A stretch of DNA of 64,000 nt from Echinometra lucunter (GCA_029962745.1 CM057162.1:10199243-10263242), one strand, 5' to 3'. Shown: positions 21,524 to 34,793, numbered from the stretch's first letter. Numbers and translations: made by a program. Notes: generated from the sequence alone by a model not told the origin.

Positions 21524-22638
21524 TTAAATCATACATGTATTTTGAATGGCTATTACGAGACTTTGCTTTTTATTATTCAGAGATATATAGCCATGATGGT
21601 GGACAAAGGGTCTTTTCAGACATTATATTAAGAGCAAAATCACCCTTTATGTTGTAAGTACATGAGGGACAATATTATCTTTTTTTCATTATTTGAAGTT
21701 GTTCCTTCTGAATTGAGATTCAATTCAGAGTGGTCTGTTCATGTAAGACTAGCCAGCCTGATCTTTTCAATAACAGTCATTGGGTGGAGGATTCATACAT
21801 AGTGACATTTGAAATCACATACCCTTACCATGACTCAAAACATATGAATGACTGGGCCATGACATCTACCAAGTATATGTATGTACTTACGTCATGGACT
21901 TCTATTAGGGGTGCACTCCATAATGCCTCCAAAACAGTGAAGATCTATAGATCGTCCAAAAATGTCAAACAACATGCATTTCTCATCCCCTTTGTGCTAT
22001 AAAATGTCTGTCAATCTAAATTACATGACCCAATTGAATTTTCATTTTTATCTTAATTCTCTTTTTGATGACCTATTCTAATCTAACTTTGGTATTTTAG
22101 CCTCCATATGCCTATTTCTTTTTTTTAATGAAGAATTATGGGAAGAATGTCAAAAAATAATAAGTAGTTCAATCCTTCTACAGTTCTTGAATGCAAAGTT
22201 TATCTTGATACATTTTTCCATGTTATCTTCCAATCAGAGGTAGTCTATCAAACACCTCATCCAAACTCAATTAATCTTCCCTGAGAGCTGAGCTCTTTTT
22301 TGTAATGTCAAGAGTATGCCATTACCCTGTCAAGAGTATGTTGTTTACAAGAGCAAATATTCAGGAGCACCTTGCAGGATACTAATGAGCTACAGGGGCT
22401 TTCCTTACCAGCTACAGAGCATAGCTGTCCAATCCCATGGTTTCGTCATTAGTTTCAATACCATCTTCATCACCCTTATCCTATCCTCTTTCCATCCTTG
22501 ACCCTTCCCCCCCCCCCACCCACATGCCCATCACCTTCCTTCCAAAAACCCCTCTCATAATTTTGACATGAAATGAGCTGTTCCAGCAAAATTTCTAATC
22601 CTGATGCAAATGACTGGCCATGCGCTCAAGGAAAACTA

Positions 22639-24630
22639 AACACAACAAAAAAAGTAACTTCACCCCTAAACAAAATGCTGTAACTTTTCAAGGAAGAGGT
22701 TTTGAGCAAAATGAATTGGCATGAATGTTCCTACACTAATTTACCAACTTCTGTGAGAAAATAAGATTGATCCATCAAGTCATGCGTGAGTGAGCAGGCA
22801 CTAAAGGAAAAATGTCACTTTTTTAAATTCACAAGCATCATATCATGACTTTGAGTCAAGGATATCGCAACACATTTCAAGTTTTCAGCGTTTGAAGGCA
22901 TGCACCATGAATTTCATGTGCTTCCCAACATACCAAATGACCTGAGGGCCAAATTTCACGCTTGAGTGAGCACAAGGTGAAAATTGCAAAAACTGCAGTT
23001 TTGACATCTTTCACGCGGTAAATTTGATCTAATGCAAAGCAATTCGTGTTTTGGACTGGTGTTTGCAACTTTTGCAATTGATACCTATTAATTCACGGTT
23101 GAATGAACACGTAATAAAAACAAAATATCACCGTATTAAAATTTTCAAGTAATTATTGCTTTATTTTTGTGCACTAAAAATCATATTGATAACATTTTTA
23201 GCATGTTTATATGACCGGTGTACATGTATCAATGATCCCGTGGCATTTTCATGGAAAGTTCACGCTTCAGTGAGCACGTGGGACTGGAAAAGTTCATTTT
23301 TCACTTATGGACCAAAACTCAATTGCTTAATTTGGGTAACCATCATAAGTCTTTATGGGGAGTTCATCTGATTTGATTTTCATCGAAATCCCGATCTCTT
23401 ACGCTTCAATGAGCAAAAGAGAGGAGAAAATTATGAAAATGAGAAGAAAATTTAGCACTTTGTCCCTGCTCCGTGCTGCACCGGATACTTAATTTGGCGT
23501 AAGATCCTGTTTGTTAGTGACCTCAGGAAGATATATGCCAATTTTCATGAAAAAACTCACATTAGAATGAACAATAATCATTAATGAAGATAGGCCACAT
23601 TTCACGTTTTGTTTCCTCCCCCATTGACAATATGTACAGTAAGGGAGCAGAGTTTTAACAAAAGTGAAATTTGGCCTATTTTCATTAATCATTATTGTTC
23701 ATTCTAATGTGAGTTTTTTCCTGAAAGTTGGCATATATCTTCTTGAGGTCACTAACAAACAGGATCTTACGCCAAATTAAGTATCCAGTGCAGCACGGAG
23801 CAGGGACAAAGTGCTAAATTTTCTTCTCATTTTCATAATTTTCTCGTCTCTTTTGCTCATTGAAGCGTAAGAGATCGGGATTTCGATGAAAATCAAATCA
23901 GATGAACTCCCCATAAAGACTTATGATGGTTACCCAAATTAAGCAATTGAGTTTTGGTCCATAAGTGAAAAATGAACTTTTCCAGTCCCACGTGCTCACT
24001 GAAGCGTGAACTTTCCATGAAAATGCCACGGGATCATTGATACATGTAAACCGGTCATATAAACATGCTAAAAATGTTATCAATATGATTTTTAGTGCTC
24101 AAAAATAAAGCAATAATTACTTGAAAATTTTGATACGGTGATATTTTGTTTTTATTACGTGTTCACTCAACCGTGAATTAATAGGTATCAATTGCAAAAG
24201 ATGCAAACACCAGTCCAAAACACGAATTGCTTTTCATTAGATCAAATTTACCACGTGAAAGATTTCAAAACTGCAGTTTTTGCAATTTTCACCTTGTGCT
24301 CACTCAAGCGTGAAATTTGGCCCTCAGGTCATTTGGTATGTTGGGAAGCACATGAAATTCATGGTGCATGCCTTCAAACGCTGAAAACTTGAAATGTGTT
24401 GCGATATCCTCGACTCAAAGTCATGATATGATGCTTGTGAATTTAAAAAAGTGACATTTTTCCTTTAGTGCCTGCTCACTCATGCATGACTCGACGGATC
24501 AATCTCATTTTCTCACAGAAGTTGGTAAATTAGTGTAGGAACATTCATGCCAATTCATTTTGCTAAAAAACTCTTCGTTGAAAAGTTACAGCATTTTGTT
24601 TAGGGGTGAAGTTACTTTTTTTGTTGTGTT
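22639..24630. mobile_element. Giant foldback transposon, 1,992 bp, TA target duplication
   Basis: Two inverted arms of 967 bp each (22639-23605 and 23664-24630) enclose a 58-bp loop. Ends are AACACAACAAAAAAAGTAAC and its complement, flanked by TA at 22637-22638 and 24631-24632. The other haplotype has a clean empty site with a single TA at 39906-39907, so this is a recent or polymorphic insertion. No transposase frame exists. Each arm carries six divergent copies of a motif like TCACGCTTGAGTGAGCAC, in the left arm at 22780, 22956, 23093, 23260, 23399 and 23557 (spacing 137-176 bp). TA targeting fits Tc1/mariner-type integration; the motif copies could be transposase-binding sites (inference). 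Confidence 0.9.
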
Positions 24631-25035
24631 TAGATTCCATATTTTCCTCACTACAGCCATAAAAAGTACAAGTAGGCTGCTTCATAATGTACATGTATAT
24701 CCACAATGTGGCTAGGACCGTGCTATCTTGCCATGTTCCCAACATCACTTTCATCTACAATTAAGTAACCAACTATCATCAATTTTTTATTCACACTTTC
24801 ATGAACAGATACAATTTTATTCACCGTTACCTTGAAGGATTGTAGGACACTTTATTCCCTGGACACTGTGTTCCTACCCCTCCCCTTTGCAAATTACCCC
24901 AATTACAGGCCAGGATAAATCCCCCTCTCCCCTTAAGCTGAAGGTAACTGAAAGGTGGGGAAGTTGTCCAGATATATGCCAAGGATCAATTTGCTGAGGA
25001 ACACTGATCATTTTTATACAATTCTGTTTATAATG

Positions 25036-25102
25036 ATGATGATAATAATAATAATAATAATAATGATAATAATAATAACAATAATAACAACAATAATAAT
25101 GG
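25036..25102. repeat. (AAT)n microsatellite, short allele
   Basis: About 70 bp of ATA/ATG/ACA triplets; the matching stretch in copy B (40309-40575) is about 270 bp. Confidence 0.9.
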
Positions 25103-26577
25103 ATATTTATATAGTGTACGTATCCACTCTCAACCATTATTTCTATGACTAAAGAGTTAAAATAACTATAAAAAAATAATTCCAGTGAACTGAGGTTATT
25201 TTCAACCAGACTTTATGAAATTATTAATGAAAACACACAACAACAACAAAGATTAGTACAGGCTGTCAACAAAATATCTCTTTCAAGAGAGATACAAAGA
25301 AACCCAGATTAAAACAATTTAACTGTTTAAAAAACTCAACAAACCTCCACCACAACTAAACAGATATTTATATCATGCAAAAGCCAAGGTGATCATTGCG
25401 GACCAACGATTCATACAGATTTTAATAATGGACCCGCCAGAGGAAATGGTGAATTTCGATTCAAATATATGTCATAGAAAAATTATGCTAATGACAGTAT
25501 TGATGAGAAGAAATGCATATTATGGGGAAAACTGACAAAATGGCTGTTTCTATTAATATGATCACTAAAAGCATTGAAATCGAATGTAACTGGAGAGTAC
25601 GAGTATTTCCACTGTATCCAAGGACATAGTGCTGTACATACATTTCAGAGCAAGTGATTACCAATTTTTTAAGTGAGAGTAGACACATTTTTTGTTCTTT
25701 ATAATTGACAATTATGTTGATATTTTTAGCTTCTTTATTTTTTCTTGTTCTTAGCTTCCTTTTTTTTTTTTCTTTTTTTTCTATAGCAAATGATTACAAC
25801 TTTTCTCCTCCAACAATTGCTTGACACATACTATTTGCAGATTTATGCCTTTCTTTTGCTTCACTACTGAGGCTTTTTTTTTTCTTTCTTTCTTTCTTTT
25901 CTTTTTCCTTGCAAAGGATCCACTATTTACTCCAAAGTGGTACATGTATTCACACTTGAGAGAGCAAGCCTTCTACTTCTGGTCTAACTAAATAGATGAT
26001 AGAAAGAGGGGTGGACTCCATCAAACCAATATTTTTGGGGGAAAAGAGTTAGTTTGAAAATAAGTTTAAGAGACAGGATGTTTTATCTTTGAGAAGGCTA
26101 GTACATGAATGTAGAGATCAGTAGATACATGGTAATGAAAATATCTGTCTCATGAAATCATCACAAACAAATTTTCTGTATAATTTATATATTCTGATAG
26201 ATTTTCACCCCTTTTCCTCTGATACATTGAACCAATATCTATTTCTCTACATGCACAGGAGTGGAATACACTCTTTGTAATGGCCATATTGCGAACACCT
26301 CAATTTGGGGATGAATTCACACCAAATTTCAGAATAAATCCACTCTCAGTGGTTGAAAGAACTCTTTTCAGAGCGGATTTCCATCTTTAGAGTAAGGATT
26401 TTTACATCAAAATGAAGTGATTCCAAATATGACTTCTACTGGCTCGTTCAGATACGCAATGGTAATTCGCTTCAGAAACCTCTGGTATTTTTTGAATAAT
26501 AGATGAATGACAGAGGGGGTAGAAGCCATGTAACCAAGGTGCTATGGCGTACTCACTGACCCATGTGGTATACACTC

Positions 26578-26833
26578 TTATTTCTGCGGAGTCATATTTG
26601 ACTCGGAATGGCGTCAGCTGGGAGTCAACACTATTCGGAGTTAAAGAGACTAGGATTCCGAATTAATGTGACTTGGAATGGAGTTACTTTGACCCAAATT
26701 TAGTCAATTCTCAATTGACGCCAGACCATTCCGTGTCAAATTAATTCAAAATCAGAGTCACTTTAACTCCGAACAGAGTTGACTCCCAGCTGATCGACGC
26801 CATTCCAAGTCAAATTTGACTCCACAGAAATAA
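26578..26833. mobile_element. Palindromic MITE, TTATTTCTG ends (copy A)
   Basis: A 256-bp near-palindrome with ends TTATTTCTGCGGAGTCA and TGACTCCACAGAAATAA and many internal GACTC/GAGTC words. It is present in both haplotypes (42050-42301), so it is older than the polymorphic insertions. The target duplication is not clear. Confidence 0.7.
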
Positions 26834-26984
26834 CAATGTAAGATACAGACATTAGGTGACCAGTACGCTTTTAAAAGAAAAAAAGAAATTGTTGTTGTTG
26901 AAAGCAGTTAACCACTACAAATATGAACAAGCCTTAAAAAGAGTGGATTTTCATCCCTGCACATAGACACAGAGTATGACTTAC

Positions 26985-27113
26985 CTTGCTTGATATCATG
27001 TTATTCGCAGCCTTCTGCAGTTGTTTCTCTAGCACGTTTATTCTCGTTTTAATCCCATTTATGTCCTTAAGCAGTTTTTCTGACGGATTATTTGAGTACT
27101 CATTTTCCGTTTG
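26985..27113 (-). CDS. Internal exon, short coiled coil, copy A
   Basis: Forty-three codons in frame 0 at both ends; acceptor GAACGCCTGCAG, donor GTAAGT. The peptide starts QTENEYSNNPSEKLLKDING and continues IKTRINVLEKQLQKAANN, with Leu/Ile at heptad-like spacing in residues 14-35, so a short coiled coil is likely. The copy at 42454-42582 differs by one synonymous base. A dimerisation role is inferred from the pattern. Confidence 0.8.
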
Positions 27114-28233
27114 CTGCAGGCGTTCAGAGTGCAGAGGAGGGGGGGAAAGAGATATGAAATGGATGCAAAAATGTGAAAATCAACAAGCAAAGAAAAATAA
27201 ATGGAAGAAACAGATAGAGCGAACGTGAACAATTAAGGCACACAGAAAGAATGAAGAAAACAGTTCACAAAACGAATCAAAATTCAGGCAAGTGAAGGCA
27301 TGAAAGCTTTCTACAGTAGTTTGGGGAAAGAACGCACTAGTTACATTTTCAAAGCATAAATATTAGTAGGCCCGATTCAAGAACTACGTGCCCAAGAAGT
27401 TCTCTATATGAATAATACAATTTATACCAGTTACATGCAAACATACATTGAATATATGAACACCCTCCCCTATGTCAAATTACATACAGTACAAATCAAA
27501 TTAGAAATGTATCATTAAATAAATATATTAAGTTGTAAGGTATTGCAATGTCATTTCAATCAATGAAATTCACACCAGAATTTTTCCTTTTGGTAGCTAA
27601 TATCTTTAGATTCGAGCAGCAACATATCTGGTCATGAATGCTAAATTTACAGTACTATAGAGTTGCAGTTTTTTTTTTTTTTCTTCTTCTTTTTTTTTTT
27701 TTTTTTTTTGGGGGGGGGGTGTTTTGTTGGCTGAATCATTGTACCAAGTAAACATTTTCTTATCCAAAAAGCACCCATGAAGAAAAATCCGAAAAATGGG
27801 CTTACAAAGTTGGGGAAAGTCCAGTACCTAAGCGCTTTAGGCATATTTAGTACTTTGTACATTGTTTAAGAGCAATCTTTCCCTTTATTTTCAAAAAGCT
27901 TTCAAGCATTCAATGCAAATGTCACGATGCATACAACAAACCAACAATCTGGAACAAAAACAGAAAAATCTCCATCACAAAAACAAGGAAAAAGATACAA
28001 AAGAAAGAACTAATGAGTGCATGACATTATCATGTTACCCAAATTTCAACAAATTTGAGAGTGGAAGATATCATGCAATTTTTTTGCAACAAGTTGACCA
28101 TTTTCTCTTTTTTGAAGAATTCTGAAGCAGACAAAAGCTTGTGAACAGCAAATGGCAAGCCGAGAGCAATGCAGAACAAGAACGAAGGATTGATCTTTTT
28201 TTTTTTCTCTCTCTCTTTTCTTTCTTTACTTAC

Positions 28234-28383
28234 ATCAATGGTTTCAACATCGATACTTTTCTTCCGTTTATGATGCCATGCTCTCTTTTTGACGGAGGGG
28301 GACTTGGGGGCCTCAAGGTTAGTAAGGCTCTGGGACCGTTTTTTGTGCAGACTGGATTTGCGTCTGCTAAACGGAGAGGCCCA
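28234..28383 (-). CDS. Internal exon, Ser/Lys/Arg-rich, putative NLS, copy A
   Basis: Fifty codons in frame 0 at both ends; acceptor CTGGCTGACTGTTAG after a pyrimidine tract, donor GTAAGT. It encodes WASPFSRRKSSLHKKRSQSL, then TNLEAPKSPSVKKRAWHHKR, then KKSIDVETID. RRKSSL and RSQSL look like basophilic-kinase sites, and KKRAW-HHKRKK resembles a bipartite nuclear signal; these are inferences. The other haplotype (43672-43821) is identical over the whole exon although the flanking intron differs. Confidence 0.85.
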
Positions 28384-30035
28384 CTAACAGTCAGCCAGAG
28401 GAAAGGGTTTCAGAACCAAATAAAAAGGGATGGGAAATAATAAGTAATAAAACAGAGAAGAAATATAAAGATGACATGACTCTACGTTTATTGCAATTTG
28501 TAAAAGAACCAACCAAGCTGAATACAGAAATTGAAAAATAAACAAAATTTATCATTTATACATTAACTGAAACAAAAATTCACAATACCAAAATACAATA
28601 CTCAAAATGGAAAGGAATTTTAACATTTAGCATAAGAGAAAGAATTCATTAAAAGGGAGAGAATATTTCACACCACAAAGCAAAAAACACCTGTATATAA
28701 ACAATATTTAAAACATTTCTAATTTGTCAAATTTGTATGATTGAGAAGCAAATGATTGAATTTCTGCAGATATCTCATATTTCATGAAATATGCAGAAGA
28801 AAGTATACACTTCAGATGACAGATATCTGTGTCACTGTCCACTTTGAAATGATTGCACACCCTCACGGCAAGCAGGATACTGTGCCTGTTTAGAACTAGA
28901 AAGGCATTAACTCATATCACCTGACACAGGATCAAGCCCTGCTCACACAAGGCGTCATTTGCTGATGTAAGACCATGTCAGTGACTGTTGTGGTTTTTGC
29001 ATATCAGAGAGCAGTGATACCAATGAAAATGATTGCAAAATGAACATTTTTAACAGTACTTTTGATAACTGGCATGATAGTTAATAATGGCCTTGACAGG
29101 TTTGATTGCCACAAGTAATGATGCAATCATTGTTTTGTTTGCGCTGGTCATTAATGCCCTTTCAGTTCTCATGATCTACAAATGTTTTTACATGGATTCA
29201 TCTATGCAGGCATGACTAAATGAGAAATTCACGTTAGGGATTTCAGCAAGATCTTTGAAACTTTCTTGCCACACAAAAATTTGAAATTGCAAATTTTGGG
29301 CACACAAAACTGACTTGGTAAAGTTTCAATTGCATATTAGAACCATTACACCCCAGTCACAATGATTTAACCGAAAACAGACAAGATGAAAATTATCAAA
29401 ACTTTACTTTGTTGAGAATGACAGAAAACTATTACAATTCCAAAAGGGCTTTACAGCGATATATGCCACATCCACAGGCAAAAATTTCAAACTTTTTCAA
29501 GATTCCCCTGTCAGAGAAGGATTGGCGTGGCATTCTACTAAACAAATAACTTTATAAGGGCATGATGAGCATCTGTCTGTCAACTTGTGCAAAGGTGTCT
29601 CCATCTGTACAAGCCTATAGTTCTCTGCTTATTGGAGCATGAATTCTTATTCTAACACACAATGCACCTTGCATCAAAAATGAGTGTAAAATAGCATGCT
29701 GTATGAACTGGCCTATGATTTATTTTTTCTTCTTAATCATTGTCTATTAAGGGTGAGCAAGGCAAGGCAACTAGGGTATTTCAGCCAGGAGACCTTTGTG
29801 CAATTTAACCTCTCCATCACAGGTGCACTTAAGGGCAATCCAATACTTGAACTGGATACTACAGAAATGCATCCAGAACATGTCGTCCATGTTGAGTTTA
29901 GACTAACAAGAGTATGCCCCGGGTTTGCCTTTTCGAGGCTGTCAATAATTGCATTCTAGGGGCGAAGGCGTGTAACCCAACCCTAGACTAGCGTACCATC
30001 CTTTTATCTCATGAGACTGGAATCGGAAGCTGTCC

Positions 30036-30393
30036 AGGCCCCCCCCCCCCCCCTGTTTCATTAGACTTGTTATCAGTAACAACTGCCACATTTCTATGAT
30101 AAATTTGCTCTCCGCCAATCAGGTGCAAGGATTTCAGTAGCTAATAACAGTTATTGCAACTTGTTATAGATAACAAGTTGTATGAAACAGGGTCCAGGTG
30201 TGGAGTTACTGGTTCTCTCCACCTGCAGTGAACCTTGTCTCCTACCACCCCCCCCCCCTCCCTTCTTATTTGCTCTGGGGAGCATTTCATGAAGTGTCTT
30301 GTCAGTGATTTAATGACAAATTTGCTCTGAGCCAATCAGATGCAAGGCTTTCAGTAGCTTATAACAGTTATCAGTGAAAATCACCGACAAGAC
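30036..30393. mobile_element. Two adjacent MITE copies (GTTTCATAxxACTTGTTATC family)
   Basis: The first (about 30036-30192) has inverted ends CTGTTTCAT...GACTTGTTATC and GATAACAAGTTGTATGAAAC. The second (about 30277-30393) starts GGGAGCATTTCATGAAGTG and lacks its right end, which is intact in the other haplotype (46358-46490). Both contain AATTTGCTCT and GCCAATCAG words, so they are related. Confidence 0.6.
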
Positions 30394-30794
30394 ATCTCCA
30401 TGTAATTCATTTCATTTCATAATAGGTACTTACACAAGGCCTACAAAAGTCGAAAATACCCAAACTATAACTATACATGAGCTCTAAGTTTGAAAAAAAA
30501 CAAAAACAAAAACAAAAACAAAAAACACCTAGGCCTACCTACATGTACTACCTCAACATTTCACTGGTAGTACACAAAATGCATTGTTAACATACGGCAC
30601 GTATACTGTTATAGAGAAACTTACCGATCATGTTACTCCTCAACTAACTGAACAACAGACCCATTATGAAAGTATAAATACACACGGTCGACGGAGGCCT
30701 GTCAGACATATGTTGCTGGATTCAAGTTTGACACCTCCGTACTGTCACATGTGCAACAAATGGCAAATCAATCAATTCTTCTATACTCCTCCTC

Positions 30795-30831
30795 TATCTC
30801 TCTCTCTTTCTCCTTCTCACACACTTTATTC

Positions 30832-30862
<31 letters not shown>

Positions 30863-31095
30863 CGACATAACAGAGCTTCTTGTGTCTCGTCTGTTTCGTT
30901 TTGCTACAGCTTGCATGAGTTTTTCTGTTATCGCCTACCTCCTCACTCAACTCATTTAAGCTATACAATATTTCTCTCTCACACACACACACACATCCAT
31001 CGAACTTTCATTCACTTATTCATCTATCTATTTATTTATCTATTTATTTATCTATTTATTTATTCATTTACTTATTCATTTATCTATTTATTTAT
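30795..31095. repeat. CT, GTCT, CA and TTTATCTA microsatellites
   Basis: A cluster of simple repeats: TCTCTC near 30798, GTCT near 30833-30859, CA near 30980-30995 and ATCTATTTATTT-type repeats at 31020-31092. The matching stretch of copy B (46845-47180) has different repeat lengths. Confidence 0.85.
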
Positions 31096-31241
31096 AAATT
31101 AATTTCCAGGCAAAAAAAAATGCATCTACATAGGAAAACAAGCTAGAAATAGCACCGTCTAGTGCCTGAGGATGTCTAGAAGGAAACAAACTTCCTACTG
31201 AAAGATTCTCCTTATACTAGCCGGTGCTTCACAAACATACA

Positions 31242-31397
31242 ATATTTTTATTGTTATGCGTATTTTCTTGATAATTATGTTCACCTGGGGCCTTTCTTGA
31301 CAAGCCTTTTGTGCTTTTATTGGTCCCCCACTATATTTTGATTGGATCATGTTATCTTGTATATGTATTTTTATATGTGGAAATAAAATGAAATGAA
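31242..31397 (+). mobile_element. 5'-truncated LINE tail, haplotype-specific
   Basis: A 156-bp insertion is present here and absent from copy B, where a single ATACA (47316-47320) marks the empty site; here ATACA occurs at 31237-31241 and 31398-31402. It ends GGAAATAAAATGAAATGAAA, the kind of short A-rich 3' repeat seen in CR1/L2-type non-LTR elements. No coding part remains. Confidence 0.75.
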
Positions 31398-32717
31398 ATA
31401 CACAAATAAAATCAAATTTGATTCTCACTCTTCCATTTCATTCCCTCCATCCAGCATCCTTAAACTTTCCACTTGCACCCCCTCCCCCACCAACCCAATT
31501 GCCAGGGTAAAAAAATTGATGATTTTATTTCCGGAGCTACTTTTTGAGCCCAACCACCCTAATTTTCTATATTGCATTACAATTTACATTGGACCCTATG
31601 CGAATTTCAGGGGCTCTTTTTAAGTTTTCCAGGACTCTTTAGGGCATTTCCAGGGTGAATTCATCCCAAGCCTCTGTGTAATTTTTTCCTCCTTCCTCCC
31701 CCCCCCCCCCTCCCCCACACACTCTCTGTCCATTCTTCCCACCCTAGATTTCTCTTGCTCTGTTTTCCCTCAATCCCTTTCCTACTCTCTCTTGCATACA
31801 AGCTACACACCCAGTCCCACATGTTTATTCCCATGTTTGTTCCACTATCAGCCCACACAATGGGAAGGGCCTTGAGAAATGCTAAACCCACAATGACAGT
31901 CAGCCCGATCAACATTCTGTCCACTTCAATATGCCTACCTATATGCATACATGCATGTGCGTCAAACTGTAAGTTTACCACTTCACATCTCTCCCGTAGT
32001 AATCTAAGTAAACCTATCAGGTGTTGCTGCTAAGTTTCACTTATGACTATGTCACTTCCTCTAGAATCTTTCAATCAACTACATCTACTGTGTTAAAGAC
32101 ATTCAGTCATGGGCTTTCATAGGGAGTGGATCATAATTTGCTGACACCAGACCTTGTGAAAAGCACCGTAATAGAGCTACATTTCTGGAGCACAGCAAAG
32201 CAAGCTGTCCCACCATAAACATTCTTCGGCCTGCTTCGGGCATTCTCGGGCCAGGGAAAATGAGATAATGACTTTGCCATATGGGGCAAGGGTGTAATAT
32301 ACAGAGCATTTATACATAAGGTCTGTTGGTCATAAAAGTCATGTTGATGGACAACACCTGTTACAGGGTAAGAGCACCCATGGTGTCAAATTCCCCATGA
32401 AAGCCCACGACTGAGCATCTTTAACTGGAGATTTTCATCAAAATGCTTATCTAATGTATGAATGGCTCCTAAGACATTAGGAAGTCTACTAATACATCAT
32501 AAATTTAAGCTAGGACAGACCTACCTAGGCCTAGGCATACAATAGGTTCTATGGCTGATGAAAATACACCTCAGGGCTAGAAATTTGGGTTAGCAAATCT
32601 TATTAAGACTTTACAATCTTCTTCTGATTAAGATCGTAAAACTTACTTCACATTCCTCTACTGCATTGTAATCTATAGAAACTCTCAAAAAAAAAAAAAA
32701 ACTTGAAAAATAATGTG

Positions 32718-32905
32718 CAGGGATGCCAACCTTGTAAAGAGCATAGCAGTATTTTGGGTGGAAAAACAGTAGAAACCTTTTCTGCAATAGACATGTATAG
32801 TAATACAATTTTTTGGGGAAAAAAGTATTTTCACAAAACCTGCAGTATAATTTTCAATAAAAAACAGTATAAAATACTGCAAAAATGGAACACTTGGCAT
32901 CTCTG
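32718..32905. mobile_element. hAT-like MITE remnant (CAGGGATGCCAA ends), copy A
   Basis: Inverted ends CAGGGATGCCAA and TTGGCATCTCTG, with several ACAGTA/CAGTAT words inside. CAGGG ends are typical of hAT elements, but the flanking 8 bp are not identical, so it is old. The second copy at 48604-48813 carries a small internal insertion. Confidence 0.55.
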
Positions 32906-34293
32906 AATATGGCTTAGATTACTATGGTTTAAAGGAGAATAATGTTATGTGTACATGTAACTTGACTGAGCTCTTTTTTCAGTGTTGTTTGATGCTGATA
33001 AAAAAATATATATTTTTCATCATTTATGTCCTTCAGCTTTAATTTGCTTAATACCAAAAGAAATATCACCTTTTCTTCCCGTAGGTAGCTTGGCACAAAA
33101 AGAATCGTCTGGAATGCAAAGTGCATATTGTTATTTGTATAATTCATTTGTGTTCCAGAAACATCTTCTTGTATCACTATGCTATGCTATTAAAGCTCCT
33201 TAAGAATTTCATAGAATTTTCTACCAAATACAGGGACAATATATGATTTTTACACACTCCTACCAGACGACTAGACTCTGTCCCGTGTAATTAATATCAA
33301 ATCATCATAGCATTTCCTGATCAAACCTGTCAATCTCACTCACAAGAAAACAAAGGAGAGAGATTCGAAACATGATCTAACTACTAAAAGAGAACCTTAG
33401 AAATGGAATCAAAGGAAATCAACTCACCTATGGAATACTCTGAAGTACATGTATATCTCAAAAAGTTATATAGTTCAAAACTCCTTCCCGTCCAAACATA
33501 TTGTGTACTCAGCACAGATATTCCATGTTGTATCAACACACCAGTAGCAGTTTTGCTCTGGTTTGTGTACTTACATGTACAGAGCACCATCTACATTCAA
33601 ACTAGTTTGGATTCGCTCCAATGAGATACAAGGGCATACTTGACACTCATCCATTTTCCCACTACAAGCACTTCCTGGTTTCTGAAAAACTTCATATTCG
33701 GTTTTGCAATAACAACAACAAATATTTCAGCAATTTCCTATCTAAACACTGACCCATCATTCCCCTGCAGAATCTCCATTTCCTTGTGCTTAAAACTTTG
33801 CCTTTTAGGAATCATTATTATCATTATTAGTAATCATAATGACATCACTTTCATTTCATTGTAAAAGCATAAAATGTTGAGCAAGACACAAAATTTGTTT
33901 ACAGTTCTTCAAATATTTCTAAAGGAGGGGATGTCCCCTCAACACGCTAGTAAATGAAAAGAAGTAGCAATGTCATTTTGAAATGCAGAAAACTTTTCCT
34001 TGTTCCAGTTTTGTTCACATAGCTATTTTTCTTTATGATTCATCATATAACAATGAAAACATGTACAATGCTCCAGATGTATATTTTTTGTATATATTTT
34101 AAGCCTTTTTTTTTCCAGATGGAATAAATATTCTGTTCAGGGACGAATTCACACGAACATGACCAGATATATTTCTTAGGTAAATCCAGATCAAATCCAA
34201 ATCAAATATTTATTTAGCGTGCTTTCTTCATTGTCATCCCAATACCTCAACTTGAATATATCGGGGAAGATGAAGGCACTTTGGACCTAAAAA

Positions 34294-34793
34294 NNNNNNN
34301 NNNNNNNNNNNNNNNNNNNNNNNNNNNNNNNNNNNNNNNNNNNNNNNNNNNNNNNNNNNNNNNNNNNNNNNNNNNNNNNNNNNNNNNNNNNNNNNNNNNN
34401 NNNNNNNNNNNNNNNNNNNNNNNNNNNNNNNNNNNNNNNNNNNNNNNNNNNNNNNNNNNNNNNNNNNNNNNNNNNNNNNNNNNNNNNNNNNNNNNNNNNN
34501 NNNNNNNNNNNNNNNNNNNNNNNNNNNNNNNNNNNNNNNNNNNNNNNNNNNNNNNNNNNNNNNNNNNNNNNNNNNNNNNNNNNNNNNNNNNNNNNNNNNN
34601 NNNNNNNNNNNNNNNNNNNNNNNNNNNNNNNNNNNNNNNNNNNNNNNNNNNNNNNNNNNNNNNNNNNNNNNNNNNNNNNNNNNNNNNNNNNNNNNNNNNN
34701 NNNNNNNNNNNNNNNNNNNNNNNNNNNNNNNNNNNNNNNNNNNNNNNNNNNNNNNNNNNNNNNNNNNNNNNNNNNNNNNNNNNNNNNNNNNNN
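34294..34793. other. Assembly gap, exactly 500 N
   Basis: The gap separates copy A and copy B of the large pair. Sequence right of the gap equals that from 18328, and sequence left of it equals that ending near 50360. Confidence 0.99.

Larger units (their letters stand above)
18328..34293. repeat. Large duplicate pair 1, copy A
   Basis: This 16-kb block matches 34794-50360 end to end, apart from transposon insertions, microsatellite length changes and scattered substitutions. It ends at the 500-N gap where copy B begins. Probably one of two haplotypes. Elements present only here are the foldback at 22639-24630 and the LINE tail at 31242-31397. Confidence 0.9.

Noticed and set aside
22390..22470. 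Possible minus-strand exon (DKGDEDGIETNDETMGL before a GTAAGG donor)
   Set aside because: An in-frame TAG precedes the donor in both haplotypes and most differences between the copies change amino acids, so it is not under coding constraint. It may be an old exon remnant.
22877..24392. Paired identical open frames on opposite strands (e.g. 22877-23077 and 24192-24392)
   Set aside because: Mirror images produced by the arms of the foldback element; no codon bias or start context.
24850..24890. Possible minus-strand exon ending CCTTCAAG before GTAACG
   Set aside because: Short, phase 0 to 1, and no acceptor stronger than chance.
30795..31095. Regularly spaced repeats suggestive of an array (CRISPR-like)
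   Set aside because: They are microsatellites in a eukaryotic intron; no conserved repeat with unique spacers.
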